This document shows, piece by piece, positions 17,060-24,500 of a stretch of 64,000 nt of DNA (its first letter is position 1; every line of letters starts with the position of its first letter). The translations under genes were made by a program, and so were the position numbers. Source of the stretch: Agarivorans sp. TSD2052 (GTDB lineage: Bacteria; Pseudomonadota; Gammaproteobacteria; Enterobacterales; Celerinatantimonadaceae); contig NZ_CP096670.1 of NCBI RefSeq assembly GCF_023238625.1, positions 94,501-158,500 on the forward strand, given 5' to 3'. A model generated the notes under the pieces. The model was not told the DNA's origin, made no database searches, and saw only the letters and a program-made list of their open reading frames with translations.

Positions 17060-18237
17060 GCTTTTACCTCACCTGTTGCTGAACAACTGAAGCGAATTTT
17101 AACTAGCCAGGCTGCGCTGATAAAAGCCAGACAAAATAGCAGTAGGGTGTGTAATGAGGGGAGTGATTGTAATAAGCCTGCCCCATAGTTAGCCTGTGAA
17201 ACCTGAACTTCAATGTAGTGAGTTACCGGGATGAGTTGTCGCCAAAACTGCGCAAACCATGGCATGTCACTCACCGGAAAGGTGATACCCATAAAGGCGA
17301 AGCTGGGGGCGGTAAGCGCGCCAGCAAAACTTAATGCTCGCGCCATATCTTCAAACAGTAGCATGAAGATTAAAGCAATTGCCTGAGAAGCAATAACACA
17401 CAATAACAAAGCCAGTAATAATACGCTCCAAGAGCCGCGCATCGGCCAGTCAAAGCCATGAAACATCAAGGTACATAACAAAATACCTTGGAGCCAAAGT
17501 AGCCCGCCAAAGAAGAGTAATTTCACGGATATTTTTTGCCAAGCTTGATTGGCTAGCCAGTGTTTATAGCTGTTGTCTCGCAATTCAGCGTTTAAGGCCA
17601 AAATCATCACTACCATGATCAGTATTTGCCAAAAAGCGGGCAGAGCGGCAGAAACAATGAACTGCGCATAGTTGCTGTTACCGTTATAAAGTGCGCTGAT
17701 TTGATTGCGAATAGGCACCGATGAACTGAGTGCTTGCAATACTTGGGTATTGCCTTGGCTTAGCGCTCGGGCCACGCCTACCTTAGCCGAAAAAGTACCA
17801 TGGCTTTGCTGTAGGGCTGAGTTAACCTGCTTACCTAACACCATAAATTGACTATTGTAATAAGCGGCAACTGTTGGCGTTTGAGCCAGTTTAGTGTGCT
17901 TCTCTAAATCTGTAGGAATGACCACCAAAGCCGATACTTCGGCTGTGCGAAGTAACCGCCGCGCTTCGATTTCGTCTGCTACGCTAATCACTTGTAGGCT
18001 TGGGTTCGCATCATAATGGGCAATTAAACTGCGCGATAACTGGCTATGGTCGCGGTCAACCACTGCTATGTGTAAATCACGGGTTAGGCCCGAAGAAAAT
18101 ACCCACCACACACCAAGAAAGGCCACTAAAGGCAACCAAGTGAGCATTGCCATTAGCCAGCGGTTATCTCGCAGCAGGCACCATTGCTGGGCAAATAATT
18201 GGCCGACGCTCAATCTGTTAGTGGCTGAGGGCTGCAT
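17056..18237 (-). CDS. ABC-2 type permease (YbhS-like), first of pair
   Basis: 393 aa with the same plan as its downstream partner: an N-terminal anchor (about 28-50), a periplasmic domain including DLHIAVVDRDHSQLSRSLIAHYDANPSLQVI, and about five C-terminal membrane segments (about 190-385). The parallel DxDxSQLSR stretch in both permeases indicates an old duplication. It lies 4 bp after the HlyD gene and overlaps the next permease gene. Expected to work with the HlyD and TolC-like proteins as an envelope-spanning exporter. Confidence 0.85.
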   Translation of the reverse strand: MQPSATNRLSVGQLFAQQWCLLRDNRWLMAMLTWLPLVAFLGVWWVFSSGLTRDLHIAVVDRDHSQLSRSLIAHYDANPSLQVISVADEIEARRLLRTAEVSALVVIPTDLEKHTKLAQTPTVAAYYNSQFMVLGKQVNSALQQSHGTFSAKVGVARALSQGNTQVLQALSSSVPIRNQISALYNGNSNYAQFIVSAALPAFWQILIMVVMILALNAELRDNSYKHWLANQAWQKISVKLLFFGGLLWLQGILLCTLMFHGFDWPMRGSWSVLLLALLLCVIASQAIALIFMLLFEDMARALSFAGALTAPSFAFMGITFPVSDMPWFAQFWRQLIPVTHYIEVQVSQANYGAGLLQSLPSLHTLLLFCLAFISAAWLVKIRFSCSATGEVKA

Positions 18238-18241
18238 CAGC

Positions 18242-19225
18242 TTATTGCTCTAATTGTACGATTGCGCTCATGCCTACACGCAGTTGTTCAATCTGCTGTA
18301 GGGGTCTGGCTTCAACTTCAAACGTGCGTAAATCAAAGCCGGTACGGCTATCGGTAGCACGCCAAGTGGCAAAGTCGCCCATGACTGCTACATGCGCTAC
18401 TTCAAATTTGAAGCTTTGATTATCTAATGCGGGCAGGCTCGCACTAAATTGCTGACCTTTTTGGAACTGGCTCAGTTGGTCTTCACGCACATGTAAAATT
18501 AACCAAGCGTCTTGCATGTCGATAATGGATACCACAGGAAAGCCAGTAGGTGCTAATTCGCCCGTTTGCAGTAATAACTGGCTTACTTCACCCGAGTGCC
18601 AACTTTTCACTAAGGTATCGCTAGAGAATGCTTCAACTTCGGCAACCACGCCGGCAGCAGCGCGAACTTGCTCTAAGGCGGCGCGTTTAGTTTCGTCGCG
18701 AGCACCTTCTTTGGCTAGTTGATACATTTGTGAGGCGGCATTTTCGGTATAACGAGACGCTTGCCATTGGGTATATGCCTCATCACGTTTTTGTTCAGAC
18801 ACTACGCCATCATTAAATAAATTGTCTACGCGCTGGTAGGTTTTTTCAGCGAGCTTAGAAGCGGCGAGTGCTTTTTGCCATTGATCTTTAGCGGCTGATA
18901 TTTCTTGGCTGCGGGCACCGTTTTCAGCTTGATCGGCCATCGCAGTGGCGGCTTCTTGCCCGGCTTTTGCTTGCTCTAATTTGGCGTCTAACTCTGGGCT
19001 AGTGATAGAGAAAATCAACTGCCCCGGCTCGACTTTATCGCCTTTTCTCACTAACACTTGGTCAATGCGCCCTGCCACTTTAGACGAGATGTTGTATTGC
19101 TGAGCCTCAATTTGACCCTGCAAAATATGCGGTTTAGGCTGGTAGGCTTGCCAAAAGGAGTACGCCACCCAAGCGATAATCGCGATCAGTGGAACAATGG
19201 GTAAAACGGCAGAAAACTTGCGCAT
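18242..19225 (-). CDS. HlyD-family membrane fusion protein
   Basis: 327 aa with an N-terminal signal-anchor (about 7-26), a biotinyl-lipoyl-like segment (KVAGRIDQVLVRKGDKVEPGQLIFSI), a long alpha-helical coiled coil (about 80-190) and beta-barrel segments near the C terminus (FSASLPALDNQSFKFEVAHVAVMGDFATWRA). It bridges an inner-membrane pump to a TolC-type channel. Located between the channel gene (12 bp upstream) and the permease pair; resembles YhiI/YbhG-type adaptors of ABC-2 exporters. Confidence 0.9.
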   Translation of the reverse strand: MRKFSAVLPIVPLIAIIAWVAYSFWQAYQPKPHILQGQIEAQQYNISSKVAGRIDQVLVRKGDKVEPGQLIFSITSPELDAKLEQAKAGQEAATAMADQAENGARSQEISAAKDQWQKALAASKLAEKTYQRVDNLFNDGVVSEQKRDEAYTQWQASRYTENAASQMYQLAKEGARDETKRAALEQVRAAAGVVAEVEAFSSDTLVKSWHSGEVSQLLLQTGELAPTGFPVVSIIDMQDAWLILHVREDQLSQFQKGQQFSASLPALDNQSFKFEVAHVAVMGDFATWRATDSRTGFDLRTFEVEARPLQQIEQLRVGMSAIVQLEQ

Positions 19226-19237
19226 AATAATTAAACC

Positions 19238-20641
19238 CTAATCAAAACGGTAATATTGTGAAAATTGTGCCATTTCACCGCTCAATGCGGTGAGTTTTGC
19301 TAAGGCAATGACATGGTGGTAAGCCGCCGATTGACGCTGTGTTTTTACACTGGCTTGATACATTTCTGCATCCACTACATCTAATGAGGTGGCTAAACCT
19401 TGGCTAAAAGCTTTAAGGCGGATCCGTAAATTTTCTTTCGATAGCGCCAAGGTAGATTCTAAGCCTTGGTATTCTTCTAGTGCTTGCTCTGCTTCTCGAT
19501 AAGTCTTCTCCACCAACAAACCCAAATCGCGCTCGGCTTGCGCGCGAATATAGCCAATTTGAACCAGCGTACTATTGGCTGCCAAGACTTTGCCTGAGCG
19601 ACCAGAGTTATCAATTAGGGGGACAGACACTCCTACACCTACCATCCAATCGGGGGCATATTTGGCGGCTAAGCTATCGCCCTTGTAGATGTCGTAGTTA
19701 CCAAACATATACACCTCGGGTAGGTAGCTTCCTTTAGCAATGGTCACCATTTTTTTGGCCTGCTCGGCTTTACTGTCAAGAATAGCTAAACCCGGATAAC
19801 CATTTAAAGTGTGCGACATAAAGCTTTCTAGTTCGGGAATTTGTTCTTCGGTAAATAAGCGAGTACTGGGTTCAACCACCTGTTGGCTGTGCAATAACTC
19901 TCGCAGGGCCAGTTGGGCAATCTCATAATTACGTAGGGCTTTTTTAGTATCTACTTTAGCTTTATCAAATGACGCATCGGCCTGTAGTCTTTCAACAAAG
20001 GCTATTTGGCCTTGTTGTTCAAGTTTAAGAGCGTTGCGCTGGTGTTTTCTTAGGCCATCTTCTACATCTTTGTAAGTTTCAGCCACTTGAGCGGCTAATA
20101 CTACGCCAAAGTAAACTTTGGCTAAATCTTCAAATTTAGCCTGCTGTTGCATGGCTAATACTTTGCCTGCTTCAATATTTTGCTCGCGAGCGATATCTAT
20201 CGCTGCACCACGCCGCCCACCAGTATACAAAGGCCAAATGGCTCGAATCGAGCTGGTAGTAATATCTTGTTCAGTAAAATTAGTGACTGTTGGTAAGTTT
20301 AATAATGGTGCGAGTATTTGCCCTAATGCAGGGTCTAAGCCACTTAAATCGAGTGACGCTAGCGGCTCCAAGTCTTTTAAATCTAAAGACACCGGTTTTT
20401 CTAAACGCGTATAGTTACCGGTTAAATCTACCTTGGGGTAATACAAGTCTTTGGCGGCATCACGCATCGCTTCTGATCTTGCTACGCTAGCTTTATTGGC
20501 TGCCAGGCTTTCGTTTTTCTCTAACACCTCAAGCCAAGCTTGTTCAAAGCTAATCGCCAACGCGGGGGGAGTGGCAAAGAATGCCAATAATAACATTGGC
20601 CACATTGTTTTGAGTAATGGGCTAAAAACGTATTGAATCAC
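19238..20641 (-). CDS. TolC-family outer-membrane efflux protein
   Basis: 467 aa with a signal peptide (about 1-29, ending ALA) and two outer-membrane-efflux repeats rich in long helices, as in TolC/OprM proteins (SFEQAWLEVLEKNESLAANKASVARSEAMRDAAKDLYYPKVDLTGNYT region at the N terminus). First gene of the exporter operon. A 16-bp palindrome lies about 23 bp upstream of its start. It supplies the outer-membrane duct of the exporter. Confidence 0.9.
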   Translation of the reverse strand: MIQYVFSPLLKTMWPMLLLAFFATPPALAISFEQAWLEVLEKNESLAANKASVARSEAMRDAAKDLYYPKVDLTGNYTRLEKPVSLDLKDLEPLASLDLSGLDPALGQILAPLLNLPTVTNFTEQDITTSSIRAIWPLYTGGRRGAAIDIAREQNIEAGKVLAMQQQAKFEDLAKVYFGVVLAAQVAETYKDVEDGLRKHQRNALKLEQQGQIAFVERLQADASFDKAKVDTKKALRNYEIAQLALRELLHSQQVVEPSTRLFTEEQIPELESFMSHTLNGYPGLAILDSKAEQAKKMVTIAKGSYLPEVYMFGNYDIYKGDSLAAKYAPDWMVGVGVSVPLIDNSGRSGKVLAANSTLVQIGYIRAQAERDLGLLVEKTYREAEQALEEYQGLESTLALSKENLRIRLKAFSQGLATSLDVVDAEMYQASVKTQRQSAAYHHVIALAKLTALSGEMAQFSQYYRFD

Positions 20642-20663
20642 AGAGCCATTGTCCTTATGGGAT

Positions 20664-20679
20664 TAGAGTATTTACTCTA
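20664..20679. promoter_or_regulatory. Perfect 7-2-7 palindrome upstream of the exporter operon
   Basis: TAGAGTATTTACTCTA is a perfect palindrome with a 2-nt centre, 23-38 bp upstream of the TolC-like start codon, where a repressor would overlap the promoter or leader. No regulator gene is adjacent, so the binding protein is unknown (TetR- or MarR-type would fit). Confidence 0.5.
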
Positions 20680-20928
20680 TCTTAAGTTGCGTATTTCATT
20701 CAAGCTATTTAGCGCTTTGTTCCTCTAGCTTAGAGTTATATAAGCTCAATAGCTAATTTAAGCTCAATTGGCACGAAGGAACATAAGCGATAGTGCATTT
20801 AGATGAAGTATAGGCATGGCCGGTGTTCCTGCTCTATAGGCTAAGCAAGTAGCTTGCCCAAACATAGCTTGGTTATTTTGTGTAAACAGGAGGCTAAAAT
20901 CGCCAGTTAGAGTCTCCTTTAAAAAGAG

Positions 20929-21444
20929 TTAGTAAATGGGCCCAATTATTTCTAACTGGGTTAAATATACTCGTGTATCAAACTCCAGTTGGTGATAATT
21001 AGGCAGCATATGTTGGCAGAGTTGATAAAAGGCTTTGTCGTGCTGTTTTTCTTTTAAGTGAGCCAGTTCATGCACCACTATCATGTTTAAAAATGGTTCT
21101 GGCACCTTTTGAAATAGGCTGCTTATGCGGATCTCATTTTTACTTTTTAGCTTGTTACCCTGTACTCGCGAGACATAGCTATGTAAGCCTAAAGCATGTT
21201 TCACCACATGGATTTTTTTGTCGTAAATGACCTTGCTGAGTGGGGCCGATTTTCGCATATAGCGACTTTTAAGCTCGGTCGCATAGTCGCGTAATTCTTT
21301 GTCGTTATGAATGGTGTGCACTGTTGGATATTTAGTTAACAAAAATTCGGCCAGCCTTTGCTGGTCGAGCAGCATTTGGATTTTTTCAGTTAACTCTGCG
21401 GGGTAAGCGTTGAGGTATTTAAGGGTGCTCATCGTGGTGTTCAT
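20929..21444 (-). CDS. YgjP-like metallopeptidase-fold protein (DUF45)
   Basis: 171 aa with the zinc motif HELAH in MIVVHELAHLKEKQHDKAFY and a downstream histidine, the YgjP/DUF45 pattern of a minimal gluzincin. The N-terminal half is basic. Some family members have been linked to SUMO/ubiquitin-like or nucleotide chemistry, but the physiological role is unclear. It lies upstream of the exporter operon in the same direction, separated by 287 bp, and appears to be a single gene. Confidence 0.8.
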   Translation of the reverse strand: MNTTMSTLKYLNAYPAELTEKIQMLLDQQRLAEFLLTKYPTVHTIHNDKELRDYATELKSRYMRKSAPLSKVIYDKKIHVVKHALGLHSYVSRVQGNKLKSKNEIRISSLFQKVPEPFLNMIVVHELAHLKEKQHDKAFYQLCQHMLPNYHQLEFDTRVYLTQLEIIGPIY

Positions 21445-21524
21445 TGTTTCACTGTTCCCCCAGTGTAACTGGGTAAAAGGCTAAGGCATAGCCAAGCCGT
21501 TTAGCGATGCCTTAAGGCCTTTGA

Positions 21525-22466
21525 CTATTTTCGGTTGAGCATTGCCACCGCCATAATCACTAACGCAATGCCGACCAACTGATAAAGGCTAATACTGTCG
21601 CCTAATACCCAGTTAGCCATTAACAGTGTAAACACCGGGCCGGCACTACCTGAAATTGCAGTGCGCTGTGCGCCAATGCGGTTAATCGCTTCGCTAAATA
21701 GAAACGAAGGGATCACCGTTGAAAATATCGCCATGTATAAAGCATAGACATATACCTGCTCAGGGTAGGAGTCTAGAGGGTTTAAGCTATCCTGCAGGAA
21801 AAAGTGAATGAATATTGCCAAGCTAGCAGCAATCATTGCTATACAGGTAAAAGCTTGGCTGCCTATTTGGTTAACAATGGCTTTACTAAAGACCAAATAG
21901 AAAGCAAAACTAAATGCACTCGCTACCACCAAGCCAGTGCCAAGCAGTACTCCTTGGCTTAAGCCTTGGTTGCTGGTTTCACTCCACATCATTAAGGCTA
22001 CACCTAACCAACTTATCGGCAGCGCTACTATAAACACCGCTTGTGGTTTGTGCTGATACACTAACCAGGCTAATAAAATGGTAAAGCTGGGATAGACATA
22101 AAGCACCACTCGCTCGAGTGGGGCAGAGATATACTGTAAGCCACTTAAATCTAAATAGCTGGCAAGGTAATAACCAGCAATGCCGACCAACGATGCGGTG
22201 AGCAAATGGCTAGCGATGGGTTTATTGGTAAACCGTCCGCGCAGCCACCAAAATAAGCCTAATGCTAAATATATTGGTAAGCTAAAGGCCATGCGCAGAG
22301 TCATAAGGCTTGCCGGATCAATGCCATCGAGGTAAGCCAGCTTGATCCAAATACCTTTTAAAGAAAACAAGGCGGTGGCGAGTAAGGCTAAGGCTAAGCC
22401 GATGGTTGTGGGAGGTATTCGGGCGATAACAGCGCTTACCCGCTGGTGTGAGTTACTTATATTCAT
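21525..22466 (-). CDS. EamA/DMT-family transporter
   Basis: 313 aa with ten hydrophobic segments in two EamA repeats (first about 15-150, second about 165-310). Such inner-membrane proteins usually export amino acids or other metabolites. The conserved SAPLERVVLYVYPSFTILLAWL and PVFTLLMANWVLGDSISLYQLVGIALVI stretches mark the ends of the repeats. It lies downstream of yjeH on the same strand; an amino-acid export role for both is possible but unproven. Confidence 0.88.
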   Translation of the reverse strand: MNISNSHQRVSAVIARIPPTTIGLALALLATALFSLKGIWIKLAYLDGIDPASLMTLRMAFSLPIYLALGLFWWLRGRFTNKPIASHLLTASLVGIAGYYLASYLDLSGLQYISAPLERVVLYVYPSFTILLAWLVYQHKPQAVFIVALPISWLGVALMMWSETSNQGLSQGVLLGTGLVVASAFSFAFYLVFSKAIVNQIGSQAFTCIAMIAASLAIFIHFFLQDSLNPLDSYPEQVYVYALYMAIFSTVIPSFLFSEAINRIGAQRTAISGSAGPVFTLLMANWVLGDSISLYQLVGIALVIMAVAMLNRK

Positions 22467-22547
22467 GTCCTTCGTGCCTTATTTCTGGTGTTTAATAATG
22501 GCTACGAAGGGCAAAAGTCTGGCTGCGCTTCGCAGCCAGTGAGCAAT

Positions 22548-22661
22548 CTATAACAAATCTTCACCGCTGCAAAAGGTAAGCAGCAGCCACAGTTTAGCTA
22601 ACGTCGCGGGCGTGATTAGCGCGAGCTGACTGATTAGCGGCAGTGTGGTTAACCATGTCAT
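22548..22661 (-). CDS. Possible 37-aa hydrophobic small protein downstream of yjeH
   Basis: A 37-codon ORF starting MTWLTTLPLISQLALITPAT, with one hydrophobic stretch long enough to cross the membrane and an acidic end. A strong AAGGA Shine-Dalgarno lies 7-8 nt before the ATG, and the start is 29 nt past the yjeH stop, so it is placed as a second cistron. I do not recognise the family. An extended reading frame overlaps yjeH, but the SD supports this internal start. Confidence 0.45.
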   Translation of the reverse strand: MTWLTTLPLISQLALITPATLAKLWLLLTFCSGEDLL

Positions 22662-22689
22662 AGCTTTTCCTTGATGGTGAAGTTTTAGC

Positions 22690-23961
22690 CTACGAAATAG
22701 TTTTGTTTTGAGCAAGCTTTCGTTGTGACAATTTATCCCAGCCGCTACCAAGCACTAAAAAGATCACCGATAACAGCAAGGCATATACACTTTGTAGTCC
22801 CAGAGCGAGCAGTAACAAGCAGCATAATGCACAGCCTATCAGAGCGAGTATTCGCACAAAGCCTTTAAGCAAAACCACGCCTGCCAGCATGCTGAGCAAA
22901 TACACCATAATGAAGTTACCGTTGGCATAGCGGATCAAATCATCTAGCGCTAACTGAAATGACCAAGCCACAAAACAACTGAGCACACAGGCCAACACAA
23001 TGGCAAATAAGGCATAAGTTGGCACTTTATTTGGCGATAAGTAAGCCAGCTTTTTGGGAAGTTGCCCCTCGTCAGCCATGCTCCACAATAATCGGGCGAA
23101 TCCTTGAATGTAAATATTGATGCTGGCGAAACAAGCAAAATAACCAATTATCGCGGCTAACCAGCTGGCTTGTTGACCAAACAGCAGTGCAACGATGTGC
23201 GGCAGGGATTGAGTATTGGCTAATTGGTCACCATAAGCACCATATTTTAGTACCACAACCGAAGCTGCCCAATAGACAGCACCAGCCACGAATACCCCGA
23301 GTATTAAAGCGATGGGGAAATCACGCTTGGGCTGGCGAAACTCTTCCCCCATATGGGCAAAAGCTTCAATGCCGACAAAGCACCAAAACATTACCGCTAG
23401 TGCTGGTGCGATACTTGGGCTGGAGAGCTGCTCCGGTAGGGCGTAATCAGTGATGACTATATCCGCTTGCCACCACAGTGCGGCCACTAAAGCGATGATG
23501 GCTAAAGCAATAAGCCCTTGCACATTCCCTGATAGCTTGGCACCACCTAAACCCAGTAATAGGATGGCGAGCAGCGTACCAAGTTGAATGACTAAAGCCA
23601 TTAATGGGCTGATTGAGAATAAAGATTGCCAAAAGCCCGTTGCCATGACTAAGGCGGCAGGCAAACCCACAGGTAGCACGGAAATAAACAAAAACGCCGT
23701 GAGTTTTTCGCTATGCCCACCCAAGGCTTTGCCTACGAAGTGCGCGGCTCCACCGGCATGTGGGTAGCGCTTACCTAAGGCGGCAAAAGTAAAAGCGATA
23801 GGTAATACCAAGGCAATCAGCAGCAGCCAAGCAACCAGCGAGTGGCGTTCGGCCACACTGGCAGCAATGGCTGGAACCACAAATATCCCTGTTCCTAATA
23901 ATGAGGTAGCCAATAAGGCGACTCCTTGGCTAATTCCTAATTGTTGCTTTAGACGGCTCAT
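22690..23961 (-). CDS. yjeH: L-methionine/branched-chain amino acid exporter YjeH
   Basis: 423-aa APC-superfamily permease with about twelve membrane segments. It closely follows E. coli YjeH, as I remember that sequence, along its length, e.g. the N-terminal LLGTGIFVVPA motif, YPHAGGAAHFVGKALG, VMFWCFVGIEAFAHMGEEF and IGYFACFASINIYIQGFARL. YjeH exports methionine and branched-chain amino acids at the inner membrane. Followed closely by a possible small hydrophobic protein. Confidence 0.9.
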   Translation of the reverse strand: MSRLKQQLGISQGVALLATSLLGTGIFVVPAIAASVAERHSLVAWLLLIALVLPIAFTFAALGKRYPHAGGAAHFVGKALGGHSEKLTAFLFISVLPVGLPAALVMATGFWQSLFSISPLMALVIQLGTLLAILLLGLGGAKLSGNVQGLIALAIIALVAALWWQADIVITDYALPEQLSSPSIAPALAVMFWCFVGIEAFAHMGEEFRQPKRDFPIALILGVFVAGAVYWAASVVVLKYGAYGDQLANTQSLPHIVALLFGQQASWLAAIIGYFACFASINIYIQGFARLLWSMADEGQLPKKLAYLSPNKVPTYALFAIVLACVLSCFVAWSFQLALDDLIRYANGNFIMVYLLSMLAGVVLLKGFVRILALIGCALCCLLLLALGLQSVYALLLSVIFLVLGSGWDKLSQRKLAQNKTIS

Positions 23962-24424
23962 TTGATTTTGCTCTGGCGGCTTTGAATTTATGATGATACG
24001 CCTGAAGTGGCGCTGGGTTAGCTGTTAAGTTATCGGAAATAAAAGAAATATTGTCGGTAGTGACCGTGAAATTAACGGTCAGTGGTTTAGGGCCTTTTAG
24101 TGGCAGCTATTGCCGCCCCATCCATCATTTAAGACTCACAGGAAGTCGAGCGTAAACCGTCATTAATCATCAGATGCGTCAAATAACATTTAGTTAACCT
24201 TACTATGATTTTATCTGCCCCTTCGCTTGCATGATTGAGCTTCAAAACTTGCTGATATTGGTTACTTATAGCGATTTTGTAAAAAATAATTTGTCTTGTT
24301 TACAAAAACACGTTCTCAGAAAAACGTCTATTTTAGCGGCACTTTATTACCAAAGTGTAATGAAATTACATCATCTGTGTGGTTTTTGAGCGATATACCT
24401 CTTTAGGGTAGTTTGAAGTTGTTA
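23962..24424. other. Divergent intergenic region between yjeH and nirB
   Basis: No gene seen. It holds a 7-bp inverted repeat TGACCGT/ACGGTCA at 24061-24081, a perfect 6-3-6 palindrome TGTAAT-GAA-ATTACA at 24356-24370, and an imperfect palindrome TACCTCTTTAGGGTA at 24396-24410 that contains NarL/NarP-like half sites but with the wrong spacing for the usual 7-2-7 site. The palindromes nearest nirB probably tune its nitrate/nitrite response. Confidence 0.5.
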
Positions 24425-24438
24425 TTGATCTACATCAT
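24425..24438 (+). promoter_or_regulatory. FNR/CRP-family (FNR-type) box of the nirB promoter
   Basis: TTGATCTACATCAT matches the FNR consensus TTGAT-N4-ATCAA at 9 of 10 fixed positions. A TATTAT element at 24460-24465 would be the -10, which puts the box near -40, the position of class II FNR activation, and nirB starts at 24501. Anaerobic activation of nirBDC is therefore very likely. Confidence 0.8.
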
Positions 24439-24500
24439 TTATTTATTTTTGTTACATCCTATTATCCGCGCATTATTTTGATTTTGTCCCTAGGAAGTCT

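Noticed and set aside
24396-24410. TACCTCTTTAGGGTA as a NarL/NarP site
   Set aside because: The half sites are 1 bp too close for the known 7-2-7 arrangement and deviate from the heptamer consensus, so I list it only as part of the intergenic region.
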